This document shows, one piece after another, positions 7,912 to 16,208 of a DNA stretch of 64,000 nt. This stretch comes from Rhodoblastus acidophilus (GTDB lineage: Bacteria > Pseudomonadota > Alphaproteobacteria > Rhizobiales > Beijerinckiaceae). The notes under the pieces were generated by a model that had not been told where the DNA came from, searched no databases, and saw only the letters and a list, made by a program, of their open reading frames with translations. The DNA lies in assembly GCF_009720655.1 (NCBI RefSeq), contig NZ_WNKS01000001.1, forward strand, positions 1 to 64,000. The letters run 5' to 3'. Each line of letters starts with the position of its first letter. The first letter of the stretch is position 1. Position numbers and translations under genes: made by a program.

Positions 7912-9456
7912 ATGAAACGCGCCCTTTCCGTCACCCGCGAAGACAATTTCCCCGAATGGTACCAGGCGGTGGTCGATCAGGCCGATCTCGCGGAAACCTC
8001 GCCGGTGCGCGGCTGCATGATCATAAAGCCGTGGGGCTGGGGCGTGTGGGAGCTGGTGCAGCAGGCGCTGGACAAGCGCATCAAGGACACCGGACACGAG
8101 AATTGCTATTTCCCGCTGTTCATCCCTATGAGTTTCATCGCCCAGGAGGCGAGCCACGTCGAAGGTTTTGCTAAGGAAATGGCGGTGGTCACCCACCATC
8201 GCCTGAAGTCTGTCGACGGCAAGCTGGTGGTCGATCCTTCCTCCGAACTGGAGGAGCCGCTGGTGGTGCGCCCGACCTCCGAAACCATCATTGGCGACGC
8301 TTTCCGGCGCTGGATCGCCAGCTATCGCGACCTGCCGGTGCTGGTGAACCAGTGGGCGAACGTGGTGCGTTGGGAAATGCGCACCCGCCTGTTCCTGCGC
8401 ACCGCCGAGTTTCTGTGGCAGGAGGGCCATACGGCGCACGCGAGCCGCGACGATGCGATGGAAGAGACGCTGAAGATGCTCGACATCTATCGCGAGCTGG
8501 CCGAAGAGGTTTTGGCCATGCCGGTGGTGGTGGGCGAAAAGCCCGAGAACGAGCGGTTTCCCGGCGCCGACGCCACCTATTCGATCGAAGCCATGATGCA
8601 GGACGGCAAGGCGCTTCAGGCCGGAACCTCGCATTACCTCGGCCAGAATTTCGCCAAGGCGCAGAACATCCGCTTCCAGTCCGCGACCGGCGAACTGGAA
8701 TATGCGCACACCACCTCCTGGGGCGTTTCGACCCGGCTGATCGGCGGCGTGATCATGACGCATGGCGATGATGACGGTCTGCGCCTGCCGCCGCGCATCG
8801 CGCCGAAGCAGATCGTGATTGTCCCGATGTTGCGCGAAAAGCCCGAAGATGCGGACCTGCTGGCCTATTGCGAGACGCTGAAGGCTGAACTGGACGGGTT
8901 GTCCGCCTTTGGCCTGCCTTTGCGCGCGCATCTCGACAAAAAACCTGTGCGCTCCGCCAACAAGCGCTGGGACTGGCTGCGTCGGGGCGCGCCCATCCTG
9001 CTCGAAATCGGCCCCCGCGACATGGCCGGCGACAATGTCACGATGATTCGCCGCGACCGGCTGCGCGACGGCGACAAGGTGATATCCACAGGTCTTTCGC
9101 GGACGGATTTTTTGGCGCAGGCGCCGGGCCTGCTGGTCGAAATCCAGCAAAACCTGTTCGCGGAGGCCAAGGCGCGGCTCGACGGCAACATTCGCGCCGA
9201 TTTGAAAACCTGGGACGAGATCGCCGCCTTTTTCGGTGCGGCTGCGGAAGATGACGCCAAATCAAGCTTCAAAGGCTGGGTGCGCGCGCCCTGGGCGCGG
9301 CCGACCGGCGCCGAACTGGAGGCGGTGGAGGCGCGTCTGAAGGCGCTCAAGCTGACCTTGCGCAATGTGCCCATGGGCCAGGGGCAACCCTCCGGCGCCT
9401 GCGTGTTCACCGGCAAGCCCGCGATCGAGGAGATCATCATCGCCCGCGCCTACTGA
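7912..9456 (+). CDS. proS: Prolyl-tRNA synthetase, short archaeal/eukaryotic-like type
   Basis: 514 residues. It charges tRNA-Pro with proline in the cytoplasm. Class II synthetase features are RGCMIIKPWGWGVWE near the N-terminus, the motif 2 segment VVRWEMRTRLFLRTAEFLWQEGH and the motif 3 region TTSWGVSTRLIGGVIMTHGD. There is no editing insertion, and the C-terminal part (PSGACVFTGKPAIEEIIIARAY) marks the type 3 form found in many alphaproteobacteria in place of the long E. coli enzyme. The start is uncertain: MKRALSVTRE at 7912 fits the family; an ATG at 7900 is the alternative, and in-frame codons back to 7777 fall in repeat-flanking DNA. Confidence 0.93.
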   Translation: MKRALSVTREDNFPEWYQAVVDQADLAETSPVRGCMIIKPWGWGVWELVQQALDKRIKDTGHENCYFPLFIPMSFIAQEASHVEGFAKEMAVVTHHRLKSVDGKLVVDPSSELEEPLVVRPTSETIIGDAFRRWIASYRDLPVLVNQWANVVRWEMRTRLFLRTAEFLWQEGHTAHASRDDAMEETLKMLDIYRELAEEVLAMPVVVGEKPENERFPGADATYSIEAMMQDGKALQAGTSHYLGQNFAKAQNIRFQSATGELEYAHTTSWGVSTRLIGGVIMTHGDDDGLRLPPRIAPKQIVIVPMLREKPEDADLLAYCETLKAELDGLSAFGLPLRAHLDKKPVRSANKRWDWLRRGAPILLEIGPRDMAGDNVTMIRRDRLRDGDKVISTGLSRTDFLAQAPGLLVEIQQNLFAEAKARLDGNIRADLKTWDEIAAFFGAAAEDDAKSSFKGWVRAPWARPTGAELEAVEARLKALKLTLRNVPMGQGQPSGACVFTGKPAIEEIIIARAY

Positions 9457-9460
9457 GGGT

Positions 9461-9481
9461 CATGTTTACAAATTGAACATG
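9461..9481. promoter_or_regulatory. Dyad CATGTT-N9-AACATG ahead of the phosphate operon
   Basis: Perfect 6-bp arms with a 9-base AT-rich spacer in the 81-base gap between proS and the PhoU-like gene. It could be a regulator site or a weak proS terminator hairpin; no clear Pho box was found. Confidence 0.3.
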
Positions 9482-9537
9482 GCGTCCTAGGGGTTTGTCA
9501 CAAAACCTTAATAATTAATCAATCGCGCGGAGGCGCC

Positions 9538-10182
9538 ATGCTGGGCTGGATGAGGGCGCTGATGCCCAAGGAGGATCGATTCTTCGATCTGTTCGAGGCC
9601 CATTCCCGAATCGCCGTCGAGGCGGCCGAATGTTTTCGGCGCCTCCTCGACGGCGGCGATGGAGTGCCCGCCCTGTGCGAGCAGGTGACGCGGTTCGAAC
9701 ATGACGCCGACGATGTCGCGCGCGAGGTTTTGCTCGCCCTGCGCCGCAGCTTTATTACGCCGTTCGACCGCGGCGACATCCACGGCCTGATCAACGACCT
9801 CGACGACGCCGTCGACCAGATGCGCCAGACCACCAAGGCCATATCCCTGTTCGACATCAAGACGTTCACGCCCGATATGGCGCGCATCGGCGACCTGATC
9901 GTCGAGGCCTCGAAAATCGTGCGCGAAACCCTGCCGCTGCTGCGGTCGATGAACGCCAATTCCGCCACGATCAACGCCGCCGCCGAAAAGATCGTGAAGA
10001 TCGAGGAGGAATCGGACCTGCTCTATCTCAATGGCCTCAAGGTGCTTTACCAGGCCAACAAGGACGGCCGCGCCATGGACTATATCGTCGGCGCGGAAAT
10101 CTACTCGCATCTCGAAAAAAGCGTCGACTGTTTCGAGGCCGTGGCGCACCGGATGAGCGGCATCCTGCTCGAACATTTGTGA
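9538..10182 (+). CDS. PhoU-like DUF47 phosphate transport regulator
   Basis: 214 residues, all-helical DUF47 family, a PhoU relative encoded next to Pit transporters. Typical segments are FFDLFEAHSRIAVEAAECF, CEQVTRFEHDADDVAREVL, LRRSFITPFDRGDIHGLINDLDD.AVDQ and the C-terminal YSHLEKSVDCFEAVAHRM. The E/D-rich helices in PhoU folds bind metal clusters. It is thought to control the adjacent phosphate permease at the cytoplasmic face. A GGAGG stands eight bases before the ATG, and the permease gene starts seven bases after its stop. Confidence 0.9.
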   Translation: MLGWMRALMPKEDRFFDLFEAHSRIAVEAAECFRRLLDGGDGVPALCEQVTRFEHDADDVAREVLLALRRSFITPFDRGDIHGLINDLDDAVDQMRQTTKAISLFDIKTFTPDMARIGDLIVEASKIVRETLPLLRSMNANSATINAAAEKIVKIEEESDLLYLNGLKVLYQANKDGRAMDYIVGAEIYSHLEKSVDCFEAVAHRMSGILLEHL

Positions 10183-10189
10183 GTTGCCG

Positions 10190-11188
10190 ATGGATGGCGT
10201 CTCCCTCGCCCTGATTGCGCTGATCGGCGTCGCCCTGCTGTTCGATTTTCTGAACGGTCTGCACGACGCCGCCAATTCCATCGCCACCATCGTCTCGACG
10301 CGGGTGCTGAGCCCGCAATATGCGGTCGCCTGGGCCGCTTTCTTCAATTTCATCGCCTTCTTCTTCTTTGGCCTGCATGTCGCCAACACGGTCGGGGCCG
10401 GCATCGTCGACCAGCACATTGTCGACGACCGGCTGATTTTCGCCGCCTTGTCGGGCGCGATCTTCTGGAACGTCCTGACCTGGACGCTCGGCATTCCCTC
10501 CTCGTCATCGCACGCTCTGATTGGCGGCCTGGTCGGCGCCGGCGTCGCCAAGGCCGGGACCGGCGCCATCGTCTGGGCCGGGCTGAACAAGACGGTCGCG
10601 GCCATTGTGTTGTCGCCGATGACCGGCTTCATCCTCGCGCTTCTGCTTGTGCTGCTGGTGTCGTGGATCTGCGTGCGCCGCACGCCGGTCGCGGTGGATT
10701 CGAGCTTTCGCTTGCTGCAATTCGTGTCGGCGTCGCTCTATTCGCTCGGTCACGGCGGCAATGACGCGCAAAAGACCATGGGCGTCATCGCCGTGCTGCT
10801 TTACGCCCATGGCCTCAGCGGCCCCACCTTCGCCGTGCCGTTCTGGGTCGTGCTCTCCTGCCAGACGGCGATGGCGCTCGGCACTTTCTTTGGCGGGTGG
10901 CGCATCGTCCACACCATGGGCTCGCGGATCACCCGGCTCACGCCCATGCAGGGGTTCTGCGCCGAAACCGGCGGCGCGATCACCCTGTTCGGCGCGACGG
11001 CGCTGGGCGTGCCGGTGTCCACCACCCACACCATCACCGGGGCCATTGTCGGCGTCGGCGCGGCGCGGCGCACCTCCGCCGTGCGCTGGAGCGTGGCGCA
11101 GAGCATTGTGGTCGCCTGGGTGTTGACCCTGCCGGCGGCGGGGACGACGGCGGCGCTGGTCTATTGGCTTGCGGGGGTGTTCGGATGA
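10190..11188 (+). CDS. pit: Inorganic phosphate transporter, Pit family
   Basis: 332 residues with about ten membrane segments. The duplicated Pit signature is clear: LFDFLNGLHDAANSIATIVS near residue 20 and SLGHGGNDAQKTMGVIA in the second half. It mediates low-affinity uptake of metal-phosphate with H+. The ATG at 10190 is preferred; a TTG two codons upstream is in frame but implausible. It belongs with the DUF47 regulator upstream, and its TGA overlaps the ATG of the Nudix gene, so the three form one operon. Confidence 0.92.
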   Translation: MDGVSLALIALIGVALLFDFLNGLHDAANSIATIVSTRVLSPQYAVAWAAFFNFIAFFFFGLHVANTVGAGIVDQHIVDDRLIFAALSGAIFWNVLTWTLGIPSSSSHALIGGLVGAGVAKAGTGAIVWAGLNKTVAAIVLSPMTGFILALLLVLLVSWICVRRTPVAVDSSFRLLQFVSASLYSLGHGGNDAQKTMGVIAVLLYAHGLSGPTFAVPFWVVLSCQTAMALGTFFGGWRIVHTMGSRITRLTPMQGFCAETGGAITLFGATALGVPVSTTHTITGAIVGVGAARRTSAVRWSVAQSIVVAWVLTLPAAGTTAALVYWLAGVFG

Positions 11189-11661
11189 CGATCGCCAAGC
11201 CGGGCAAGCCGAACAAGGCCAAGACGAAGTCCGGCGACGCGGTCGAGGAGAAGGCGCTGGTCCGGCAGGTGGCGGCGCTGCCGTGGCGGATCACGGAGCG
11301 GTTGGAGATCATGCTGGTGTCGTCGCGGCAGACGCGGCGCTGGATCATCCCCAAGGGCTGGCCGATGGCGGGCCGCAGCGCTTCGACCGCCGCCGCCATC
11401 GAGGCGCTGGAGGAGGCGGGCCTGCTCGGCGCCATTGACGAGGCTCCCTTCGGCCAATTCACCTATGCCAAGAAATTTTCTCGTGGCGAATCCGCGCTTT
11501 GCGAGGTGGACGTGTTTCCCCTGCGGGTCAACCGCCAGCGCGCGGATTGGCCGGAGAAGGACCAGCGCGAGACCCGCTGGTTCTCCCCGGAGGAGGCGGC
11601 GACATGCGCCTCCGATCCCGAACTCGGCGCGTTGATCGCCCGATTCGCCGCCGCCCGGTGA
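11185..11661 (+). CDS. Nudix hydrolase, diphosphoinositol-polyphosphate-phosphohydrolase-like
   Basis: 158 residues. The Nudix box appears as GWPMAGR...AAIEALEEAGL. The conserved E-x2-EE metal ligands are present, but the Arg of the RE pair is Ile, and the first Glu of the box is Arg. The segment RRWIIPKGWPMAG before it is typical of short alphaproteobacterial Nudix proteins related to diphosphoinositol/diadenosine polyphosphatases. It should cleave a nucleoside- or polyphosphate-linked pyrophosphate. Its ATGA overlap with pit suggests a link to phosphate handling, such as polyphosphate-type substrates (inference). Confidence 0.82.
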   Translation: MTIAKPGKPNKAKTKSGDAVEEKALVRQVAALPWRITERLEIMLVSSRQTRRWIIPKGWPMAGRSASTAAAIEALEEAGLLGAIDEAPFGQFTYAKKFSRGESALCEVDVFPLRVNRQRADWPEKDQRETRWFSPEEAATCASDPELGALIARFAAAR

Positions 11662-12236
11662 GGGGATTCGTTTTTGTTTTGACGCATATTCGTTAGAGCG
11701 TTTTCCAGCGAAGCGGATGCCGGTTCGCGTGAAGAAAACGCGTAAAAACAAAAAATTAGAGCCCGTATCCGCTTCGCTCGACCATGCGCGAGCAGGCCTG
11801 AGCGGTGCCCCCTTTGGTAAGGCAAGCTTAACCACAACGCTCAATTGCCTGGGGTTCTGGTAAGGTCCGGGTAACCATTGCCCCATTAACTGCGCCTCGA
11901 CAGGCGTGACCTTGCGTTGCGCAGAAATGAATGCAGGCGCTGGTTCGTTTCGATTCCTGGACATGTGTGAGCGTCGAACTGGAGTGGATTCGCGTCGTGG
12001 CGCGAAATCCGCAAGCAAGATGAAGTAGAGACCACGATTTTGCAGCTGCATTGCCTCACTTGGCCTTTCGGCCGCCGCAATTCAGCCGCATTCAACCCGG
12101 GCGAAGCCCGAACTTGTTGCCGAACAGCCACAAATCCCCATCGAATACCCCAAAGCCTGACTTTTTGAGTTGCGGCAGAGGGAATCAGGGGACATGTTGC
12201 CGGCGCGTTTCGCAAAAACAAAACAAAGAGGCATCT
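11662..12236. other. Long intergenic leader of the Omp25-like gene
   Basis: No credible gene in 575 bases. A repeat A copy lies at 11693-11762. The remainder presumably holds the promoter and a long 5' leader. I see no riboswitch or clear operator. Confidence 0.5.
11693..11762. repeat. Dispersed repeat A
   Basis: Bounded by TTAGAGC on the left and TTAGAGC on the right. The inner part reads AGCGAAGCGGATGCCGGTTC followed by GCGTGAAGAAAACGCG. It matches copies at 15432 and 17627 (inverted). Confidence 0.8.
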
Positions 12237-12896
12237 ATGCGTAATGTTCTGCTTTCCACCGTCGCCCTGATGGCGCTGACCGGCTCGGCCCTCGCCGCCG
12301 ACCTGCCGTCGCGCAAGGCGGCGGCTCCGGTCTATGTCGCGCCGGTTCCGGCGTTCTCCTGGACCGGCTTCTACGTCGGTGTCGAAGGCGGCGCGAGCTT
12401 CCTGTCGACCAATGCTTCGGGCTTCGCCACGAACAACCAGACCGCCGGCCTGATCGGCGGCGTGGTCGGCTACAATTATGAGTTCCCGAACCGCTTCGTG
12501 CTCGGCCTCGAAGGCGACGCCGGCGGCGTGATCGGCGCCAAGAAGACCTACGCCAACCCGGTCTTCACCACCGACTCCTCCTACTTCGCCGACATCCGTG
12601 GCCGCATCGGCTACGCCATCGCCGACCGCGCGCTGCTCTTCGCCGCGGGCGGCGTCGCTTTCGGCGACACCACCTTCAACAGCGTCTCCCAGGGCCGCGT
12701 CGGCTGGACCGTCGGCGGCGGCGTCGACTACGCCTTCACCAACAACCTGATCGGCCGCGTCGAATACCGCTACACCGATCTCGGCCGTCAGACGGTCAAC
12801 AACGTCAGCGTCCGCCAGGACTCCAACGCTGTGCTCGTCGGCCTGCTCTACAAGTTCGGCGCTCCGGACTATGCTCCGGTCGTCGCCAAGTACTGA
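12237..12896 (+). CDS. Outer-membrane beta-barrel protein, Omp25/RopB family
   Basis: 219 residues. A signal peptide (about residues 1-21, cleaved after ALA, giving ADLPSRKAA) leads into the family hallmark PAFSWTGFYVGVEGG. An eight-stranded barrel with alternating aromatic residues follows (VVGYNYEF, LGLEGDAGG, RVEYRYTDLG), ending LLYKFGAPDYAPVVAKY. It is an abundant surface protein type of Rhizobiales. The ATG at 12237 with an AGAGG upstream is chosen over earlier in-frame codons because the signal peptide begins there. A strong terminator follows. Confidence 0.9.
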   Translation: MRNVLLSTVALMALTGSALAADLPSRKAAAPVYVAPVPAFSWTGFYVGVEGGASFLSTNASGFATNNQTAGLIGGVVGYNYEFPNRFVLGLEGDAGGVIGAKKTYANPVFTTDSSYFADIRGRIGYAIADRALLFAAGGVAFGDTTFNSVSQGRVGWTVGGGVDYAFTNNLIGRVEYRYTDLGRQTVNNVSVRQDSNAVLVGLLYKFGAPDYAPVVAKY

Positions 12897-12915
12897 GCTT
12901 TTTCACACTGAACTG

Positions 12916-12941
12916 GTCGCGCCGGCTGAATCCGGCGCGAC
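12916..12941 (+). terminator. GC-rich hairpin after the Omp25-like gene
   Basis: Stem GTCGCGCCGG / CCGGCGCGAC of 10 bp with a six-base loop, 20 bases after the stop. No T run follows directly; the T-rich hairpin at 12955 is probably the main terminator. Confidence 0.5.
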
Positions 12942-12954
12942 TGCGAAACGCACT

Positions 12955-12989
12955 GCGCATCTGGGGTACGCCCGGATGCGCTTTTTTTT
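12955..12989 (+). terminator. Rho-independent terminator of the Omp25-like gene
   Basis: Stem GCGCATCTGGG / CCCGGATGCGC (11 bp with one G-U pair), five-base loop, then eight T. Confidence 0.85.
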
Positions 12990-12991
12990 GC

Positions 12992-13034
12992 GGTTTTCGA
13001 AAACCGGTTTCCCCTTTTCCGGCTCATGCTCTAA
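12992..13034. repeat. Partial copy of module C
   Basis: GGTTTTCGAAAACCGGTTTC then CGGCTCATGCTCTAA. It lacks the left outer arm. It ends nine bases before the rimO start. Confidence 0.6.
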
Positions 13035-13043
13035 ACCCCCGGC

Positions 13044-14360
13044 ATGACCGATCCCAAGCGCATTTCCTTCGTCTCGCTGGGCTGCCCGAAGGCCCTCGTC
13101 GATTCCGAGCGCATCCTCACGCGGCTGCGCGCCGAGGGCTATGCGATCTCGAAAAACCATCACGGGGCCGACGCCGTGATCGTCAACACCTGCGGCTTCC
13201 TCGACAGCGCCAAGGCCGAATCGCTCGCCGCCATCGGCGAGGCCCTGCGCGAGAACGGGCAAGTGATCGTCACGGGATGCATGGGCGCCGATCCCGGCCC
13301 GATCATAAAAGCCTATCCCAACATTTCCGCCATCACGGGTCCGCAGGACTATGAAAGCGTCATGGCGGCGGTGCACAAGGTCGCGCCGCCCTTGGCGAAT
13401 CCGTTTGTCGATCTGCTGCCGGAGCAGGGCGTTAAGCTTACGCCGCGGCATTACGCTTACCTTAAGATTTCCGAGGGTTGCGCCAACTCCTGCACCTTCT
13501 GCATCATCCCGAAATTGCGCGGCGATCTGATGTCGCGCCCGGCGGCCGAGGTTTTGGTCGAGGCCGAAAAGCTGGTGAAGGCCGGGGTGAAGGAGCTGCT
13601 GGTCGTCTCGCAGGATACCTCCGCCTATGGGCAGGACCTGCGCTATGCCTCAAGCGTGTTTCATGACCGGGAGGTGCGCGCGCGCTTCTTCGATCTCGCC
13701 CGCGAACTCGGCGACCTCGGGGTGTGGACGCGGCTGCACTACGTCTATCCCTATCCCCATGTGGACGAGGTGATTCCGCTGATGGCGGAAGGCAAAGTGC
13801 TGCCTTATCTCGACATTCCCTTCCAGCACGCCGCGCCCAATGTGCTGCGCGCGATGAAGCGGCCCGGCAATGTCGAGAAGACGCTCGATCGCATCAAAGC
13901 GTGGCGCGAGGTTTGTCCTGACCTCGCCCTGCGCTCGACCTTTATCGTCGGTTTTCCCGGCGAGACCGATGCGGATTTCGAGCTTTTGCTCGACTGGCTC
14001 GACGAAGCCAAGCTCGACCGCGTCGGCGCCTTCAAATATGAGGCCGTCGCCGGCGCCGCCGCCAATGATTTGGGACTGCCCCCGGTCCCCGAAGAGGTGA
14101 AGCAGGTTCGCTGGAAGCGTTTTATGGAGCGGCAACAAAAAATTTCCGCGCGGCGGCAGCAGGCGAAAGTCGGAAAGCGCTTGCCGGTGATTGTGGATCG
14201 GATTTTCGCCGGGGGCGGGGAGGGGCGCACCAAGGCCGACGCGCCCGAAATCGACGGGACAGTGTTTTTGGCCTCCCGCCGTCCGCTGCGCGTTGGCGAT
14301 ATCGTCACCGCGAAAATCGAGCGGGCCGAGGCTTACGATCTGCACGGCGCGGTGGTCTGA
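13044..14360 (+). CDS. rimO: Ribosomal protein S12 (Asp) methylthiotransferase RimO
   Basis: 438 residues. It adds a methylthio group to the conserved aspartate of ribosomal protein S12. The N-terminal UPF0004 domain has Cys14, Cys50 and Cys79 ([28 protein letters not shown]) for one iron-sulfur cluster. The radical-SAM cluster is Cys146-x3-Cys150-x2-Cys153 in [18 protein letters not shown]-terminal TRAM domain follows (about residues 370-435). The [12 protein letters not shown] motif separates RimO from MiaB. It appears to be a single-gene unit. Confidence 0.96.
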   Translation: MTDPKRISFVSLGCPKALVDSERILTRLRAEGYAISKNHHGADAVIVNTCGFLDSAKAESLAAIGEALRENGQVIVTGCMGADPGPIIKAYPNISAITGPQDYESVMAAVHKVAPPLANPFVDLLPEQGVKLTPRHYAYLKISEGCANSCTFCIIPKLRGDLMSRPAAEVLVEAEKLVKAGVKELLVVSQDTSAYGQDLRYASSVFHDREVRARFFDLARELGDLGVWTRLHYVYPYPHVDEVIPLMAEGKVLPYLDIPFQHAAPNVLRAMKRPGNVEKTLDRIKAWREVCPDLALRSTFIVGFPGETDADFELLLDWLDEAKLDRVGAFKYEAVAGAAANDLGLPPVPEEVKQVRWKRFMERQQKISARRQQAKVGKRLPVIVDRIFAGGGEGRTKADAPEIDGTVFLASRRPLRVGDIVTAKIERAEAYDLHGAVV

Positions 14361-14361
14361 A

Positions 14362-14423
14362 CCCCTCATCCGTCTCGCCGCCTCTCGGCGGCGATCCACC
14401 TTCTCCCGCAAGGGGAGAAGGAG
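14362..14423. repeat. Dispersed repeat F
   Basis: CCCCTCATCCG ... CCACCTTCTCCCGCAAGGGG AGAAGG. Related copies are at 37831-37873, 58829-58914 and, diverged, 61228-61273. The CTTCTCC-CGCA-AGGGGAGAAG part can form a hairpin between rimO and the convergent quinone reductase gene. Confidence 0.75.
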
Positions 14424-14441
14424 TCGCCGCCGCAGGATTCG

Positions 14442-15410
14442 TCAGGGAATCAGCACGGTCGCGCCGGTGGTCGCGCGTCCCTCCAGGGCGCGGTGGACCT
14501 CCGCCGCCTCCGCCAGCGGTTTTGACGCATGGACCGGGATTTTGACGGCGCCGGACGCGACCACTGCGAACAGCCGCGCCGCCATTTCGCGCAGCCGCGC
14601 CTCGTCGGCGATGAAGGCGAACAGCGAAGGGCGCGTGACGAACAGCGCTTTTGGCGAGAGCAGGCCGAGGTTGAACGGCGGCACGGGACCGGAGGCGTTG
14701 CCGAAACTGACAAACGTGCCGAAGGGCCGCAGGCAGTCCAGCGACCCCGGGAACGTGTCTTTTCCCACGCCGTCGTAAACCGCGTGGCACAGCGCCCCGC
14801 CGGTGATCTCCTTGACTCGCGAGGAAAAATCTTCCTGGCGGTAGAGGATGATGTCGTCCGCGCCGGCTTCGTGGGCGAGTTTTGCTTTGTCCTCGCTCCC
14901 CACCGTGCCGATGACCTTGGCCCCCAGCGCTTTCGCCCATTGGCAGAGAATCAGGCCGACGCCGCCGGCCGCCGCGTGCACGAGGATCGTGTCGCCCTTT
15001 TGAACCTTGTACGAGCGGAACAGCAGGTATTCGGCGGTCAAACCCTTGAGCATCATCGCCGCGGCGGTCTCGTAGGAAATTTCCGCCGGCAGGGGCGCCA
15101 AAAACTTGGTTTCGATGTTGCGCGCCTGGGCATAGGCGCCGATCGTGCCGGCATAGGCGACGCGATCGCCGATGCGAAAATCTTTGACGCCGGGGCCGAC
15201 GGCCACGATCTCGCCGGCGCCTTCGTTGCCGGGCGTGAACGGCAGGGGCGCGGGATAAAGGCCGGTTCGAAAATAGACGTCGATGAAATTCACGCCCACC
15301 GCGTGCTGGCGCACCTGCGCTTCGCCGGGGCCGGGCGCGGGCAGGTCCATGTCTTCATACCTCAAAACCTCGGGGCCGCCGGTTTCGTGAATGCGGATCG
15401 CCTTGACCAT
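14442..15410 (-). CDS. qor: NADPH:quinone oxidoreductase, zeta-crystallin-like
   Basis: 322 residues, zinc-free medium-chain reductase. Typical features are MVKAIRIHETGGPEVLRYED, the PGNEGAGEIVAVGPGV segment, the cofactor site HAAAGGVGLILCQWAKALGA and the C-terminal GRATTGATVLIP. It reduces quinones or conjugated carbonyls with NADPH in the cytosol. The start is decided by AAGGAG, six bases before the ATG at 15410; an ATG two codons earlier (15416) touches that site. A longer upstream open frame runs through repeats A and E and is not coding. Confidence 0.92.
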   Translation of the reverse strand: MVKAIRIHETGGPEVLRYEDMDLPAPGPGEAQVRQHAVGVNFIDVYFRTGLYPAPLPFTPGNEGAGEIVAVGPGVKDFRIGDRVAYAGTIGAYAQARNIETKFLAPLPAEISYETAAAMMLKGLTAEYLLFRSYKVQKGDTILVHAAAGGVGLILCQWAKALGAKVIGTVGSEDKAKLAHEAGADDIILYRQEDFSSRVKEITGGALCHAVYDGVGKDTFPGSLDCLRPFGTFVSFGNASGPVPPFNLGLLSPKALFVTRPSLFAFIADEARLREMAARLFAVVASGAVKIPVHASKPLAEAAEVHRALEGRATTGATVLIP

Positions 15411-15431
15411 GTGCATCTCCTTTTCGCGCGA

Positions 15432-15496
15432 ATCTAGAGCATTTTCAAGCGAAGTGGATGCCGGTTCGCGTGAAGAAAATGCGTCGAAAGAAGAAT
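15432..15496. repeat. Dispersed repeat A
   Basis: Starts TCTAGAGCATTTTCAAGCG and continues AAGTGGATGCCGGTTCGCGT. It abuts module E at 15497. Confidence 0.8.
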
Positions 15497-15539
15497 CTAG
15501 AGCTTTTTCACGTTTCCATGAAACGTGAAAAAGCTCTAG
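15497..15539. repeat. Dispersed palindromic repeat, module E
   Basis: Near-perfect palindrome with arms CTAGAGCTTTTTCACGTTTC and its complement. It lies next to repeat A; a second A/E pair is at 17592-17687. Confidence 0.85.
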
Positions 15540-15654
15540 CGCGGCGGCGGGCGCGGGCAATGCGGGCGCGCTGCAAGCTTGGGTTTGCGCCGGTCTTGGT
15601 GTGAGCGGCGTGGCGAAAGGGGATAGACTGGCGCCGCGACTCAAAGGACGATTC

Positions 15655-16206
15655 ATGCCTCGCCACATCTATCTCGCCGGTCCCGAAGTGTTTCTCCCCG
15701 ACGCCGTGGACGTCGGCCTGCGCAAAAAAGCCTTGTGCGCGGAATTCGGCTTTGTCGGGCTCTATCCGCTCGACAACGCGATCGCCGAAGGGGAAAATCG
15801 CGACGCGCGCATCTATGCCGCCAATCTCGCCTTGATCGAACAGGCCGACGCCGCGCTGTTCAACCTGTCGCCGTTTCGCGGCGTCGGGGCCGATCCGGGG
15901 ACGGTGTTCGAGCTTGGGCTTTGTGTCGCGTTGGGAAAACCGGTTTTTGCCTACACGTGCGATCCCGTCGATTTCTGTGGCCGGGTCAGCGAAGCTCTTG
16001 GCGCGCATCACACGCCGGAGGGCGGGATCTGCGACGCACACGGGTTCGAGATCGAGAATTTCGGCAACGCCGACAACCTCATGCTCGATTGCGCGCTCAA
16101 AGCCCAGGGCCGCGCCGTGCTGCGCGCCGAAACGAAATTGCCGCTCGCCGACCTCACCCTGTTCACCGCCTGCCTGCGGCAGGTCGTCATGCACTTCGGA
16201 CTTTGA
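15655..16206 (+). CDS. Nucleoside 2-deoxyribosyltransferase
   Basis: 183 residues. It exchanges or hydrolyses the base of 2'-deoxyribonucleosides. The N-terminal IYLAGPEVFLPDA, GLYPLDNAI, IYAANLALIEQADAALFNLSPFRG and DPGTVFELGLCVALGKPVFAY segments are the family core; the Glu in TVFELG is the expected nucleophile. The ATG at 15655 follows AAAGGACG, and 18 upstream in-frame codons have no support. The aldo-keto reductase gene starts two bases after its stop, so they are cotranscribed, though no shared pathway is obvious. Confidence 0.85.
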   Translation: MPRHIYLAGPEVFLPDAVDVGLRKKALCAEFGFVGLYPLDNAIAEGENRDARIYAANLALIEQADAALFNLSPFRGVGADPGTVFELGLCVALGKPVFAYTCDPVDFCGRVSEALGAHHTPEGGICDAHGFEIENFGNADNLMLDCALKAQGRAVLRAETKLPLADLTLFTACLRQVVMHFGL

Positions 16207-16208
16207 TC

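Noticed and set aside
9490-9520. Pho box ahead of the DUF47-pit operon
   Set aside because: Only a single TTGTCAC-like half is present; no tandem CTGTCAT-type repeat could be found.
15497-15539. parS-like element at the CACG of repeat E
   Set aside because: The centre is TTTCCATGAAA and not CACGTG; it is the palindrome of the repeat module.
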